Source: Bacteroides fragilis (GTDB lineage: Bacteria > Bacteroidota > Bacteroidia > Bacteroidales > Bacteroidaceae). Taken from it: a stretch of 64,000 bases of DNA. The translations under genes were made by a program, and so were the position numbers. Where the stretch lies: NCBI RefSeq assembly GCF_002849695.1, contig NZ_CP018937.1, positions 3,906,001 to 3,970,000 on the forward strand, in the 5' to 3' direction. Below the pieces are notes generated by a model, which was given only the letters and a program-made list of their open reading frames with translations, was not told the DNA's origin and searched no databases. This document shows, piece after piece, positions 52,146 to 59,748 of the stretch (its first letter is position 1; every line of letters starts with the position of its first letter).

Positions 52146-52381
52146 CTCAATTATGCAGACTGCGAAAAAAGAAACGGAATAAATATACACCCACGGAAAT
52201 GGCAAATAAAATAAAGTCGTATGATAAATAAAGTCGATTACATTAATAAGTTCCATTCATTGTCCAATTTCAATTGTATCTGAATAACAACCTTACCCTT
52301 TAATAAGAAAACAGCAGTTCTTTGACGGAACAGCCCACAATTTACAAACCAATTTTCCCAATCCTTCCAATTACCACTATT

Positions 52382-53152
52382 CTATTTCCATGATAGTATA
52401 TATTCTTCCAGTTCTTGGCGAGACATATTACAGACTCTAACAAATTCATTTCTGTTTTTAGCCCCCTGTTCTTCACTGATATACCAAGAATTATAACTTC
52501 GTGGATGATATAAATGAAATAATGGTCCCCCACTCACCCAAGAAACTGAATATCCTAAAATCTCGACACGATGCACTCTTTCCGCATCTTCCGGTCCCCA
52601 GCCATAAAAGTTCTTATTTTCACCACCACAATTCAAATAGATAATACGATTCATTAGGACAGCCCCTCCTGTCGACGGCCTTCCCATTAAGCGTATAGCT
52701 TCTTTGGGATGCCGTGTCCAAAGAACTGTTCTACCACATCTCGCATATTCTTGTGAGGCTTTTGAAGATAATGCTTTTACAACTCCATTATAAGGTAAAC
52801 ACAACACACTATCCCCCTCAACCACTCTTCTCACAGCTTCCTCTATCTGCCAATACTCAACTATTATATCAGCATCCCATATTCCTACTACTGGATATTT
52901 ACTTTTTTTAAACAATGAATCCCAATACAAAGTACGATGAAATACAGGATCACAATCAAAAACAAAATGATAAAAGATACGTTCCGAAGAAAGCTTTAAT
53001 TGATATTTCTGCTCCGCATCAATTTCCCAAACTTCTAGACGTATCCCTGTCCCATAAAGATGACTTAAAGTTAAATCTAGATTACGTGCCCTTTCAGGGC
53101 TATCAATCCTTACCAATATAAATATAACTACTTCAGAAGCGTATTTTATCAT
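52382..53152 (-). CDS. GT7C/galactosyltransferase-like glycosyltransferase
   Basis: The 256-residue protein has the C-terminal signature of beta-1,4-galactosyltransferase-type enzymes (Glyco_transf_7C): YGWGPEDAERVHRVEILGY, preceded by a nucleotide-sugar and metal site (VGIWDADIIVEYWQIEEAV, with DAD as the DxD motif) and the acceptor loop GRPSTGGAVLMNRIIYLNCG. No signal or membrane segment, so it is cytoplasmic. It overlaps the preceding GT2/LanC-like gene by 20 nt and is the last gene of the peptide cluster. It probably adds a sugar to the same product as the other transferases here; the acceptor is unknown. Confidence 0.8.
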   Translation of the reverse strand: MIKYASEVVIFILVRIDSPERARNLDLTLSHLYGTGIRLEVWEIDAEQKYQLKLSSERIFYHFVFDCDPVFHRTLYWDSLFKKSKYPVVGIWDADIIVEYWQIEEAVRRVVEGDSVLCLPYNGVVKALSSKASQEYARCGRTVLWTRHPKEAIRLMGRPSTGGAVLMNRIIYLNCGGENKNFYGWGPEDAERVHRVEILGYSVSWVSGGPLFHLYHPRSYNSWYISEEQGAKNRNEFVRVCNMSRQELEEYILSWK

Positions 53153-54683
53153 AATATTCAGCTTGCATTAAAATCGATTTTGTTTTGCTCTTATAAATAC
53201 CGGCCTTATAAAACTCCTGTATCAACATTAAAGCCTCTACATAAATCCCTTTAATCTCTCTAAGAAGAATATCAAGCCAATCAATATAATAAATAAGATA
53301 CTCACGTAGTTCAGAAATGATAGGAATATTTTCATCTTTATCTATTATACGTGCCAATATATAATATCCCAATCCGGTCACCCCATGTTCGACACTAATA
53401 TCTGTCATTTTGGATATATGTATTTCTCCAATTACACGCCTATCAATATCTGCCAATATCTCATTTGCATTTCCTTCTGCATAACCATGCCTGATTAAAT
53501 ATTCAACTCCCCAACCAATCCCTAATAAGCCATTCGAAAACTCCAAAGGATATTCTATAGACAGTAATTCTTCCATCAATCCATTTAATAAATAATCTGC
53601 ATATTTTTCATAACAATTCTTATTAGTATAACGAGAAAAGCGATATAAAAATAGTATATTACCCATTTGTCCTTCTAAAAAACAATAAGGAGACTCAGAA
53701 AACAATGATTTATAAAAAATCCGCATCTCTTTCAAAATACATGACATATAATAATTCGCAGAAAAAGAATAGTGATTGAAAGCCATAGCAAAAGGTATAA
53801 ATTGCCTCACCTTATCAAACTTATCATTAGTCTCTTTCGATGGTAATAAACAGACTGTATAAAATAAAAACATGGCTTTTAACAACAACAATTCTCTCAC
53901 TTCATACAAGTAATTACCACCAGACAAATCCAAAGCAAATCTCCACAAATTATCAACAACTATTAATAATGAATCTCTTCTACAAGAAGAATCACACAGA
54001 CTTGTCAAGGAATCATCTCTGAGTCTATAATAATAAAAATCAGCAGGTGAAACAGCAACAGTTTTAGCAGTTACCAATACTAATGGAGTCCACAATTCAT
54101 CTTCATGAATGATTGATAAAAAACGGAAATTATGCTTATCAAGAAAAGATTTCCGGTACAAATAACTATACACCATAACTGTATAGCTATGTTCTCGTTC
54201 TACTGTCAAGTAATACCTTCTTCCGGATATTGGTACATTTATCGGAAAAATATCGGAATTGCGTTTAAATGACCAACAAGTTACATTATCACCTTTTTGA
54301 GAGACAGTAAGAACATTACCAACGATAATATCCACATCACAAGAGTCCGCTGTCTTTAACAACAGTTCAAAAGCATCGGGTGAAAGCCAGTCATCACTAT
54401 CCAAGAATGCTATATAATCTCCAGCAGCTTTTTCCAACCCAACATTACGCGCCATAGATAGCCCTGAATTATTTTGTGTAATTAATGTGAAACGACTATC
54501 CAAACGACAATAGTCACAAAGTATACTCGCAGAATTATCAGTAGATCCATCATTGATCAATATCGCCTCAAAAAAAGGCATTGTTTGTCTCAATAATGAA
54601 TCTAAACACTGATGCAAATACCTCTCTGCATTATAAACGGGCACAATGGCAGTTATTCTTACTAATTTACAGTCATCTATCAT
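53133..54683 (-). CDS. GT2 glycosyltransferase fused to a LanC-like domain
   Basis: The 516-residue protein has an N-terminal family-2 glycosyltransferase (residues 8-110: TAIVPVYNAERYLHQCLDSL, INDGSTDNS, and the DxD-type AFLDSDDWLS), then a helical middle part. From residue 337 onward there is a region clearly homologous to the separate small protein at 58754-59404: EGQMGNILFLYRFSRYTNKN against SGKMGSLMFFLIYAAYTKNS, and FSNGLLGIGWGVEYLIRHGY against FSNGLCGIGWGIEYLIQHHY. That region has the Gly-rich repeats of LanC-type alpha/alpha toroids but none of the Cys-Cys-His zinc ligands of lanthionine cyclases. I infer that the LanC-like part binds the peptide while the GT2 part glycosylates it. It overlaps both neighbours. 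Confidence 0.88.
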   Translation of the reverse strand: MIDDCKLVRITAIVPVYNAERYLHQCLDSLLRQTMPFFEAILINDGSTDNSASILCDYCRLDSRFTLITQNNSGLSMARNVGLEKAAGDYIAFLDSDDWLSPDAFELLLKTADSCDVDIIVGNVLTVSQKGDNVTCWSFKRNSDIFPINVPISGRRYYLTVEREHSYTVMVYSYLYRKSFLDKHNFRFLSIIHEDELWTPLVLVTAKTVAVSPADFYYYRLRDDSLTSLCDSSCRRDSLLIVVDNLWRFALDLSGGNYLYEVRELLLLKAMFLFYTVCLLPSKETNDKFDKVRQFIPFAMAFNHYSFSANYYMSCILKEMRIFYKSLFSESPYCFLEGQMGNILFLYRFSRYTNKNCYEKYADYLLNGLMEELLSIEYPLEFSNGLLGIGWGVEYLIRHGYAEGNANEILADIDRRVIGEIHISKMTDISVEHGVTGLGYYILARIIDKDENIPIISELREYLIYYIDWLDILLREIKGIYVEALMLIQEFYKAGIYKSKTKSILMQAEYYDKIRF

Positions 54684-55966
54684 ACCATATTCTGCTTTTC
54701 AAAAAACATAATTGTATTTTTGAACCACCAATACGTTGCATGACTCCTAAGATATTGGCTTACTATTCTATTCTCATAAAAACCATGTTTTTCCATTCGA
54801 GATATTATATAATAATTAGACCTACAATTTACATGCCCATTTCCACATTGTCCTTCAACCGCCCAACTCAAAGCAATATATTTCCGGGCATTACGAATTA
54901 AATTCAAAAAGAAAACATCTTCTCTATCTGCCGGAATATGTTCACCTACTTCCAAACTCAATACCGCATCAAACGGTTCTTCAGTCTTCACCTCCTCTGA
55001 AAGGTCCACACATTGACAATAAGAACCGTCTTCAAAAAAAAGTGCAGACATTTCCTCAACATAAGGATTACCATCATAACCATCAGCAGCATATCCATTA
55101 CGATACAATAAAGCGGTATACCATCCCGGACCACAACCAAAATCTCCGATCGAATCAATATTAAGTAATCGAAAAATATCAAGCAAAGCATTTCCTAAGC
55201 CAGCATCATAATGATGCCCATAAAATCCTGAGGTTTGCCAACATCCCGAAGGAGATATGGGCAAAGAAGGTTTAACTAAAAGATAATATTGAATTTGTTG
55301 CCATAATGTATCTGTATTCACATCATTGACCCCACATAAAAAGAAAGCTGAAGAAGTGGCTATCTTCCACCAGTCTTTTCCATCATTTTCCTCAAACAAT
55401 AAAGTAATATTTCCTACTTTTGAACTATATGAAGACCTCATTATGAATGTAGGTAAGAAAATTGTCTCCGGATAAGGGAAATGAGTTATTTGGCTATATA
55501 AAGAATAGCCCAAGCTACAACTATTAATAAGAAAATCAACATATTTCCCAGTAATTGACATCTGATATTTTCCCTCATAATACAAAGGATAATTTAGTTT
55601 AGACAGTGGTCTAACCTCCATAAATTCACGTTCTGAACATGTACAACAGAACTGATTCAACTCCTCCAAACCTTTCAAAGGAAAATCTTTCGCATCAAGT
55701 ATATGTATATAATCATAAGAATTATGAGTAGACGCCATATTCAACAAATAAAGTATAGCATCGAGTTTTCCCGTTTTTCTAGAATGAACATTAAACATAC
55801 TATATACACCCAACACTTGTTCCGAATGCAAGATCTTATTTTTCTGTCTTTTTAAAGAAATATCCAAATGAATATATATAAAGAAATTATGACCAGTCAC
55901 AAAAGTGATCCAGCGATTTAAGTCTTCTATTTTTAAATCGCATAAAAGCAAAAGCGCATGTTTCAT
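54680..55966 (-). CDS. GT14-like glycosyltransferase fused to a class I methyltransferase
   Basis: Residues 1-210 resemble core-2/I-branching (GT14) enzymes: FFIYIHLDISLKRQ, then SRKTGKLDAILYLLNMA and DYIHILDAKDFPLKGLEELN, the equivalents of the HxDxK, W...S-V and SGxDxPL motifs. Residues 265-420 form a Rossmann methyltransferase: SIGDFGCGPGWYTALLYRNG (motif I), YDGNP, and SLEVGEHIPADREDVFF (motif IV/post). It is a cytoplasmic two-domain enzyme, likely adding a sugar and a methyl group to the same product. Both neighbours are glycosyltransferase or redox genes of the peptide cluster; it overlaps the GT2 gene by 4 nt (ATGA). Confidence 0.82.
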   Translation of the reverse strand: MKHALLLLCDLKIEDLNRWITFVTGHNFFIYIHLDISLKRQKNKILHSEQVLGVYSMFNVHSRKTGKLDAILYLLNMASTHNSYDYIHILDAKDFPLKGLEELNQFCCTCSEREFMEVRPLSKLNYPLYYEGKYQMSITGKYVDFLINSCSLGYSLYSQITHFPYPETIFLPTFIMRSSYSSKVGNITLLFEENDGKDWWKIATSSAFFLCGVNDVNTDTLWQQIQYYLLVKPSLPISPSGCWQTSGFYGHHYDAGLGNALLDIFRLLNIDSIGDFGCGPGWYTALLYRNGYAADGYDGNPYVEEMSALFFEDGSYCQCVDLSEEVKTEEPFDAVLSLEVGEHIPADREDVFFLNLIRNARKYIALSWAVEGQCGNGHVNCRSNYYIISRMEKHGFYENRIVSQYLRSHATYWWFKNTIMFFEKQNMV

Positions 55967-55987
55967 ATCCTTATTATCAAAAGGTAA

Positions 55988-57556
55988 CTATCTTAATAAC
56001 AATTCTGCAAGTTTGGAATTAGCCAAATGAACCAAATCTTCTATTTGATATCTTTTGGGCAATTTATATCCATTTACTAATATTGTAGGTGTCGCTGATA
56101 AGTGATTACCAATTTTCCATCTTTGATGATGCTCCAATTCACTTAAAACGTCAGCGCTATTTATATCCAGATTGAATTTCTTTATATAATCTTTTGCCGT
56201 ATATTTTCCTCTAGTAAACCACTCTTCATAAATCCTCCTGCCCTTTTCCTCACCATATTGCAAATATACTGCAATTAAGAACTGATTACTAATCAAGAGT
56301 TCATCATTAAAAGCAGAGAATATGTACTGTACACACATTCTATCACCAACATCCATCAATAAATTCTCTATTTTACGATGCATCTTACCGCATGGCTCGC
56401 AATGTGGATTGGTTAATACCGTAACGCATAATGATGCATCTGGATTTCCCAATATCATTTTAGAAACTGTTCTGTCAATATAGTAATGAGGTTCTTTTTT
56501 GAGCAGAGAAACAAAAACCTCTTCCACCACTTTAATACTAGCCAATTCATAAGCGGCCATACGATATTGCCTCAACTTAGTTAATACTTGTACTATTTGA
56601 TTTATTAATAGAATTGAAAATAAATACATACACATAACAAGCAATAAACTTCTCCAGTTCCAAACCGGTATCGCTATCATATGGAATCCCAAATCAACAA
56701 AAAACAAACACCATAACAAACATTGCACGATCAAACACAGCACACACCATTGGCGTGCTATTTTGGATTGATACCAAACACTCCAAATAGTATAAGGTAA
56801 AGCTAAAATATTGACCCAAACCATATAAAAAATTAATTCTGGAAAAAAAAGAATACCAATTATATTAGACATGAAATAGCCAAACCCAATCTCACTCCAA
56901 CTAAAAAGCCCCATAAAATTAGCGGCATCGGACTCCAAAACAGTATTACAATCTTTTTGATGAAATAGAGTACATATCTTATCTCCATACAGACTTTGGG
57001 CATGCAGTTGTTTCTGCAATAACAAATAAGAAACTCCCATACCCATAAAATTTATAATCAAATACATCCAAGAGTACGTAGTCCCTACCCAAAGAGAAGG
57101 CATACACAAAAACAACAATATGAACAAAAGCACACTTATCGCTCCCTTCTTTATTTTAGAAACCAACTCCTGCCATTTATGCTGTTTGTAATCAGGCTCT
57201 ATTGATTTAGATGATGTTTCTGTCAATAATACAATTCCATCCCATATTTCACAAAACGCTTCTACCGAAGATTGTATCCATCTTCTTTGCCAATAATATT
57301 CTATTTTCTCCCTTGTTAAATCCTTTACTACAACGATATCGTGTCCCGCATAAGCTATAAACGGAGCATCTAATAATTCTATATCATCTTTTGATATTTG
57401 AACTCCCTTATTCTCGACATGATACATAGTGAGAATTTGGGAGAAGCCATATAAATTATATTTATAAGGATGTCCCTCAATTAATTCACTCAAATATTTT
57501 TTTGTGTATTTAACATGAAGTTCATCAAATAAAATACTTAATATGTTTCTATTCAT
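55988..57556 (-). CDS. Degenerate C39-like / VKOR / thioredoxin-fold disulfide-forming protein
   Basis: The 522-residue protein has three parts. Residues 1-90 resemble a C39 peptidase domain of the kind fused to VKOR in Bacteroidetes (HPYKYNLYGFSQILTMYHVE, and His72 in AGHDIVVVKDL), but there is no cysteine before residue 102, so it cannot be an active C39 protease. Residues 140-320 are a membrane VKOR domain with the loop cysteines C195 and C203 and the active site CVLC at 271-274. Residues 375-520 are a thioredoxin fold with CEPC at 386-389 and the cis-Pro segment SATPTILVNG. It should create disulfide bonds in the periplasm using quinones, probably in the six-Cys peptides encoded upstream. 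Confidence 0.88.
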   Translation of the reverse strand: MNRNILSILFDELHVKYTKKYLSELIEGHPYKYNLYGFSQILTMYHVENKGVQISKDDIELLDAPFIAYAGHDIVVVKDLTREKIEYYWQRRWIQSSVEAFCEIWDGIVLLTETSSKSIEPDYKQHKWQELVSKIKKGAISVLLFILLFLCMPSLWVGTTYSWMYLIINFMGMGVSYLLLQKQLHAQSLYGDKICTLFHQKDCNTVLESDAANFMGLFSWSEIGFGYFMSNIIGILFFPELIFYMVWVNILALPYTIWSVWYQSKIARQWCVLCLIVQCLLWCLFFVDLGFHMIAIPVWNWRSLLLVMCMYLFSILLINQIVQVLTKLRQYRMAAYELASIKVVEEVFVSLLKKEPHYYIDRTVSKMILGNPDASLCVTVLTNPHCEPCGKMHRKIENLLMDVGDRMCVQYIFSAFNDELLISNQFLIAVYLQYGEEKGRRIYEEWFTRGKYTAKDYIKKFNLDINSADVLSELEHHQRWKIGNHLSATPTILVNGYKLPKRYQIEDLVHLANSKLAELLLR

Positions 57557-58757
57557 TGCATTTACTATTATCCAACAAAGACTTATAATTCATACACATT
57601 TTTTCAAAAGAATATTCTTCTTCATATTTTTTCCGATAAGCAACGCCTATTCTTTTTCGGACTTTTTCATCGCCCAACAAAAAAGTCAATCGATTAGACA
57701 ACTGGTTTACCAATGGCTCTTTGTCCTTGATATAAAGCTTACATTCATCCAAAATCATTTCATTTAAGCCTGTTGAATCAGTCCCAATAATAGGTAAACC
57801 AAACATCATCATCTCAATAGCAACATAACTACATTGCTCATGAAAAGAAGGTATAACCCCTATATCCGCAACCTGATAATAGCTATACAAGCGCTCTTTA
57901 CTGATTTTACCAACATAAGTTATTTTAGCGGATATATCAGAACCCTGATTGATATAATACTCAAAATTTCCATCCCCAATTATTATTAACCGTACTGTAT
58001 TTCCATCTATTAAAATTTTCCTAAAAGCCTGAATAAGTAGATCAAGACCTTTAATGTCATCCAAACGACCAACAAAGAGAATCAGTTTTTCTTTTGAATC
58101 TAAAAATGGCACTTCCCCAATATTTATCTTCTCATTGTTGAAATCTGCTAATCCATTGTAGATTAAGATTATTTTTTGAGATGGTATTTTATACAAATCT
58201 CGTATCAAATTCTGTGTATAATAACATAAACAAACAATTTTATCAGATAATCTAAGCACACATTTTTCCTCTAAAAAATAGTGCACTAATGAGTTTTCTA
58301 TTTCAGTTCTATCCCGAGAATCCTTCTTCAATAGAAGCTGAAACTTGATCTCATCTCCTTGCAATGTAAAACACCATTTAAAATAATGTATAACTAGCAC
58401 TATATTCGCAAAAGGATAAATATCTTTTAGAAGAACAAAAAAATTACTACTAAGCCAAAAATTAAACAAGAAAGAATTATCATCTTCTTTATTTATATAA
58501 GAAGCTAAAATATACACAATAGACTCATCGTACTTCTCAATCTGCTCCAATGTCGCCAATTTGTAAATTGGAATATGTATATATCTTATCCGCCCTATTG
58601 TCTGTACGGTAATTGTTTTTTCAGCAGACATGGAATTAACACAAGTGATGTACATCTGGTCTTGTTTATCTAGGTATTTCAATAGTTGTTCCATATAGCT
58701 TCCAACACCATATTGAAATCCACGGGAAAGATTATTAAAGATATAAAGGTGTTTCAT
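57549..58757 (-). CDS. GT4-family glycosyltransferase
   Basis: The 402-residue protein is a GT-B fold family-4 enzyme. The donor-binding half is clear: KLILFVGRLDDIKGLDLLIQ, then IPSFHEQCSYVAIEMMMFGL with the ExxxxxxxE motif (E in HEQ and E in AIEM), and GLPIIGTDSTGLNEMI. The N-terminus begins MKHLYIFNNLSRGFQYGVGS, the acceptor-side G-loop. It is cytoplasmic with no membrane segments, overlaps the LanC-like gene by 4 nt and the VKOR gene by 8 nt, and is part of one translationally coupled run. Confidence 0.92.
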   Translation of the reverse strand: MKHLYIFNNLSRGFQYGVGSYMEQLLKYLDKQDQMYITCVNSMSAEKTITVQTIGRIRYIHIPIYKLATLEQIEKYDESIVYILASYINKEDDNSFLFNFWLSSNFFVLLKDIYPFANIVLVIHYFKWCFTLQGDEIKFQLLLKKDSRDRTEIENSLVHYFLEEKCVLRLSDKIVCLCYYTQNLIRDLYKIPSQKIILIYNGLADFNNEKINIGEVPFLDSKEKLILFVGRLDDIKGLDLLIQAFRKILIDGNTVRLIIIGDGNFEYYINQGSDISAKITYVGKISKERLYSYYQVADIGVIPSFHEQCSYVAIEMMMFGLPIIGTDSTGLNEMILDECKLYIKDKEPLVNQLSNRLTFLLGDEKVRKRIGVAYRKKYEEEYSFEKMCMNYKSLLDNSKCNE

Positions 58758-59404
58758 TCTATTAACATTCTAAGTCCAGTTCTCCAATTTATGCTCTTAA
58801 TATCCTGTTTTCTTTCTAATATATCCAAAATCTTTAAAAGACAACTTTTATATGGAAATACCCTTTTATTATCGATATACAAAGACAATACTTCTGTCCT
58901 ATTTTTAATCGGGACAGAAAGGCAAGCCAAATGCAATCTTTCCAAATATTGCAAATCAAAAGGAATATATGTACAATCATCCCTCTGAGCACACAATCTA
59001 GACATGACATAATATACAAGTCCTTCTAAGCCTCTCTCCAAAGAATGATCCTCTATGTAAATCGGATCATATTGCATAACTAAATAATCAATATCTAATA
59101 GTGCTGTATCCGTATCCCCTTCCATATAATGATGCTGTATCAAATATTCAATTCCCCAACCTATACCACAAAGTCCATTAGAAAAATGAAAAGTCAAATC
59201 TGTCACTATATCCTTATATATTTCCTCTAATAATTTCTCAGCATACTTTTCATATAGAGAATTTTTTGTATAAGCTGCATATATAAGAAAGAACATAAGA
59301 CTACCCATCTTTCCAGAAAACAGACCAATATCCGACGTAAAAGTATCTTGCAATATTTGATGATTAGCAAGAGTTAATAATTGAGAATTTAATTCGTCTT
59401 TCAT
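58754..59404 (-). CDS. Small LanC-like protein without zinc ligands
   Basis: The 216-residue protein shows the Gly-rich repeats of LanC-type toroid proteins: GLFSGKMGSLMFFLIYAAYT at residue 27, HFSNGLCGIGWGIEYLIQHH at 73 and SLERGLEGLVYYVMSRL at 121. The WCxG and CHG motifs that hold zinc in lanthionine cyclases are absent, and it is about half the length of a normal LanC. It is homologous to the C-terminal part of the GT2 fusion further down. It follows the six-Cys peptide gene by 34 nt. A peptide-binding or scaffold role is my inference; cyclase activity looks unlikely. Confidence 0.8.
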   Translation of the reverse strand: MKDELNSQLLTLANHQILQDTFTSDIGLFSGKMGSLMFFLIYAAYTKNSLYEKYAEKLLEEIYKDIVTDLTFHFSNGLCGIGWGIEYLIQHHYMEGDTDTALLDIDYLVMQYDPIYIEDHSLERGLEGLVYYVMSRLCAQRDDCTYIPFDLQYLERLHLACLSVPIKNRTEVLSLYIDNKRVFPYKSCLLKILDILERKQDIKSINWRTGLRMLIE

Positions 59405-59438
59405 AGCAATTACAAATGGTTACAAAACAATATATAAA

Positions 59439-59747
59439 TCACCTCCCATCATATTCATCCAAAACAACACAAATACAATTCATTGGCTGTCCATTGGGAA
59501 AGAAAGAAGAAGTTATACATGTGCGGTCTAATAAAATTGGATGATTTAGATCATGCCAAGATGGATTTTCATATAACACTGCTGGAGGGCATTCACCACT
59601 ACAGCTACTACCTTGATTTGTAACACAAGAACCACCAACAAAAGGATAGCTATATCCTCCAAAAATATTTTTCATTTCATCATCACTTAAAATCCTTACA
59701 TTCTGTTCTTGCTTGTTTTTTGCATTAATTTTTTTTAATATAACCAT
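59439..59747 (-). CDS. Double-glycine-leader peptide precursor with six cysteines (1)
   Basis: I use the ATG at 59747 (MVILKKINAK), matching the start of the paralogue at 62571; an ATG four codons earlier overlaps the upstream stop. The 102-residue product has a 31-residue leader ending LSDDEMKNIFGG, the double-glycine motif of Bacteroidales natural-product precursors (TIGR04149-like). The 71-residue core has Cys at core positions 10, 18, 22, 46, 60 and 62, including SCSGECPP, DRTC and NCIC, and ends VVLDEYDGR. The even number and conserved spacing suggest three disulfides. It begins 1 nt after the stop of the plug-domain gene, so translation is coupled. The activity of the mature peptide is unknown. 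Confidence 0.88.
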   Translation of the reverse strand: MVILKKINAKNKQEQNVRILSDDEMKNIFGGYSYPFVGGSCVTNQGSSCSGECPPAVLYENPSWHDLNHPILLDRTCITSSFFPNGQPMNCICVVLDEYDGR

Positions 59748-59748
59748 G

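Noticed and set aside
52382..58757. The glycosyltransferase genes as part of a capsule or O-antigen locus
   Set aside because: No flippase, polymerase, initiating sugar transferase or nucleotide-sugar synthesis genes are present, and the genes are coupled to the peptide and VKOR genes; still possible if the locus extends beyond the edge.
58754..59404. LanC-like protein as a true lanthionine cyclase
   Set aside because: Zinc-binding Cys and His motifs are missing, the protein is half-length, and no LanB/LanM dehydratase is nearby.
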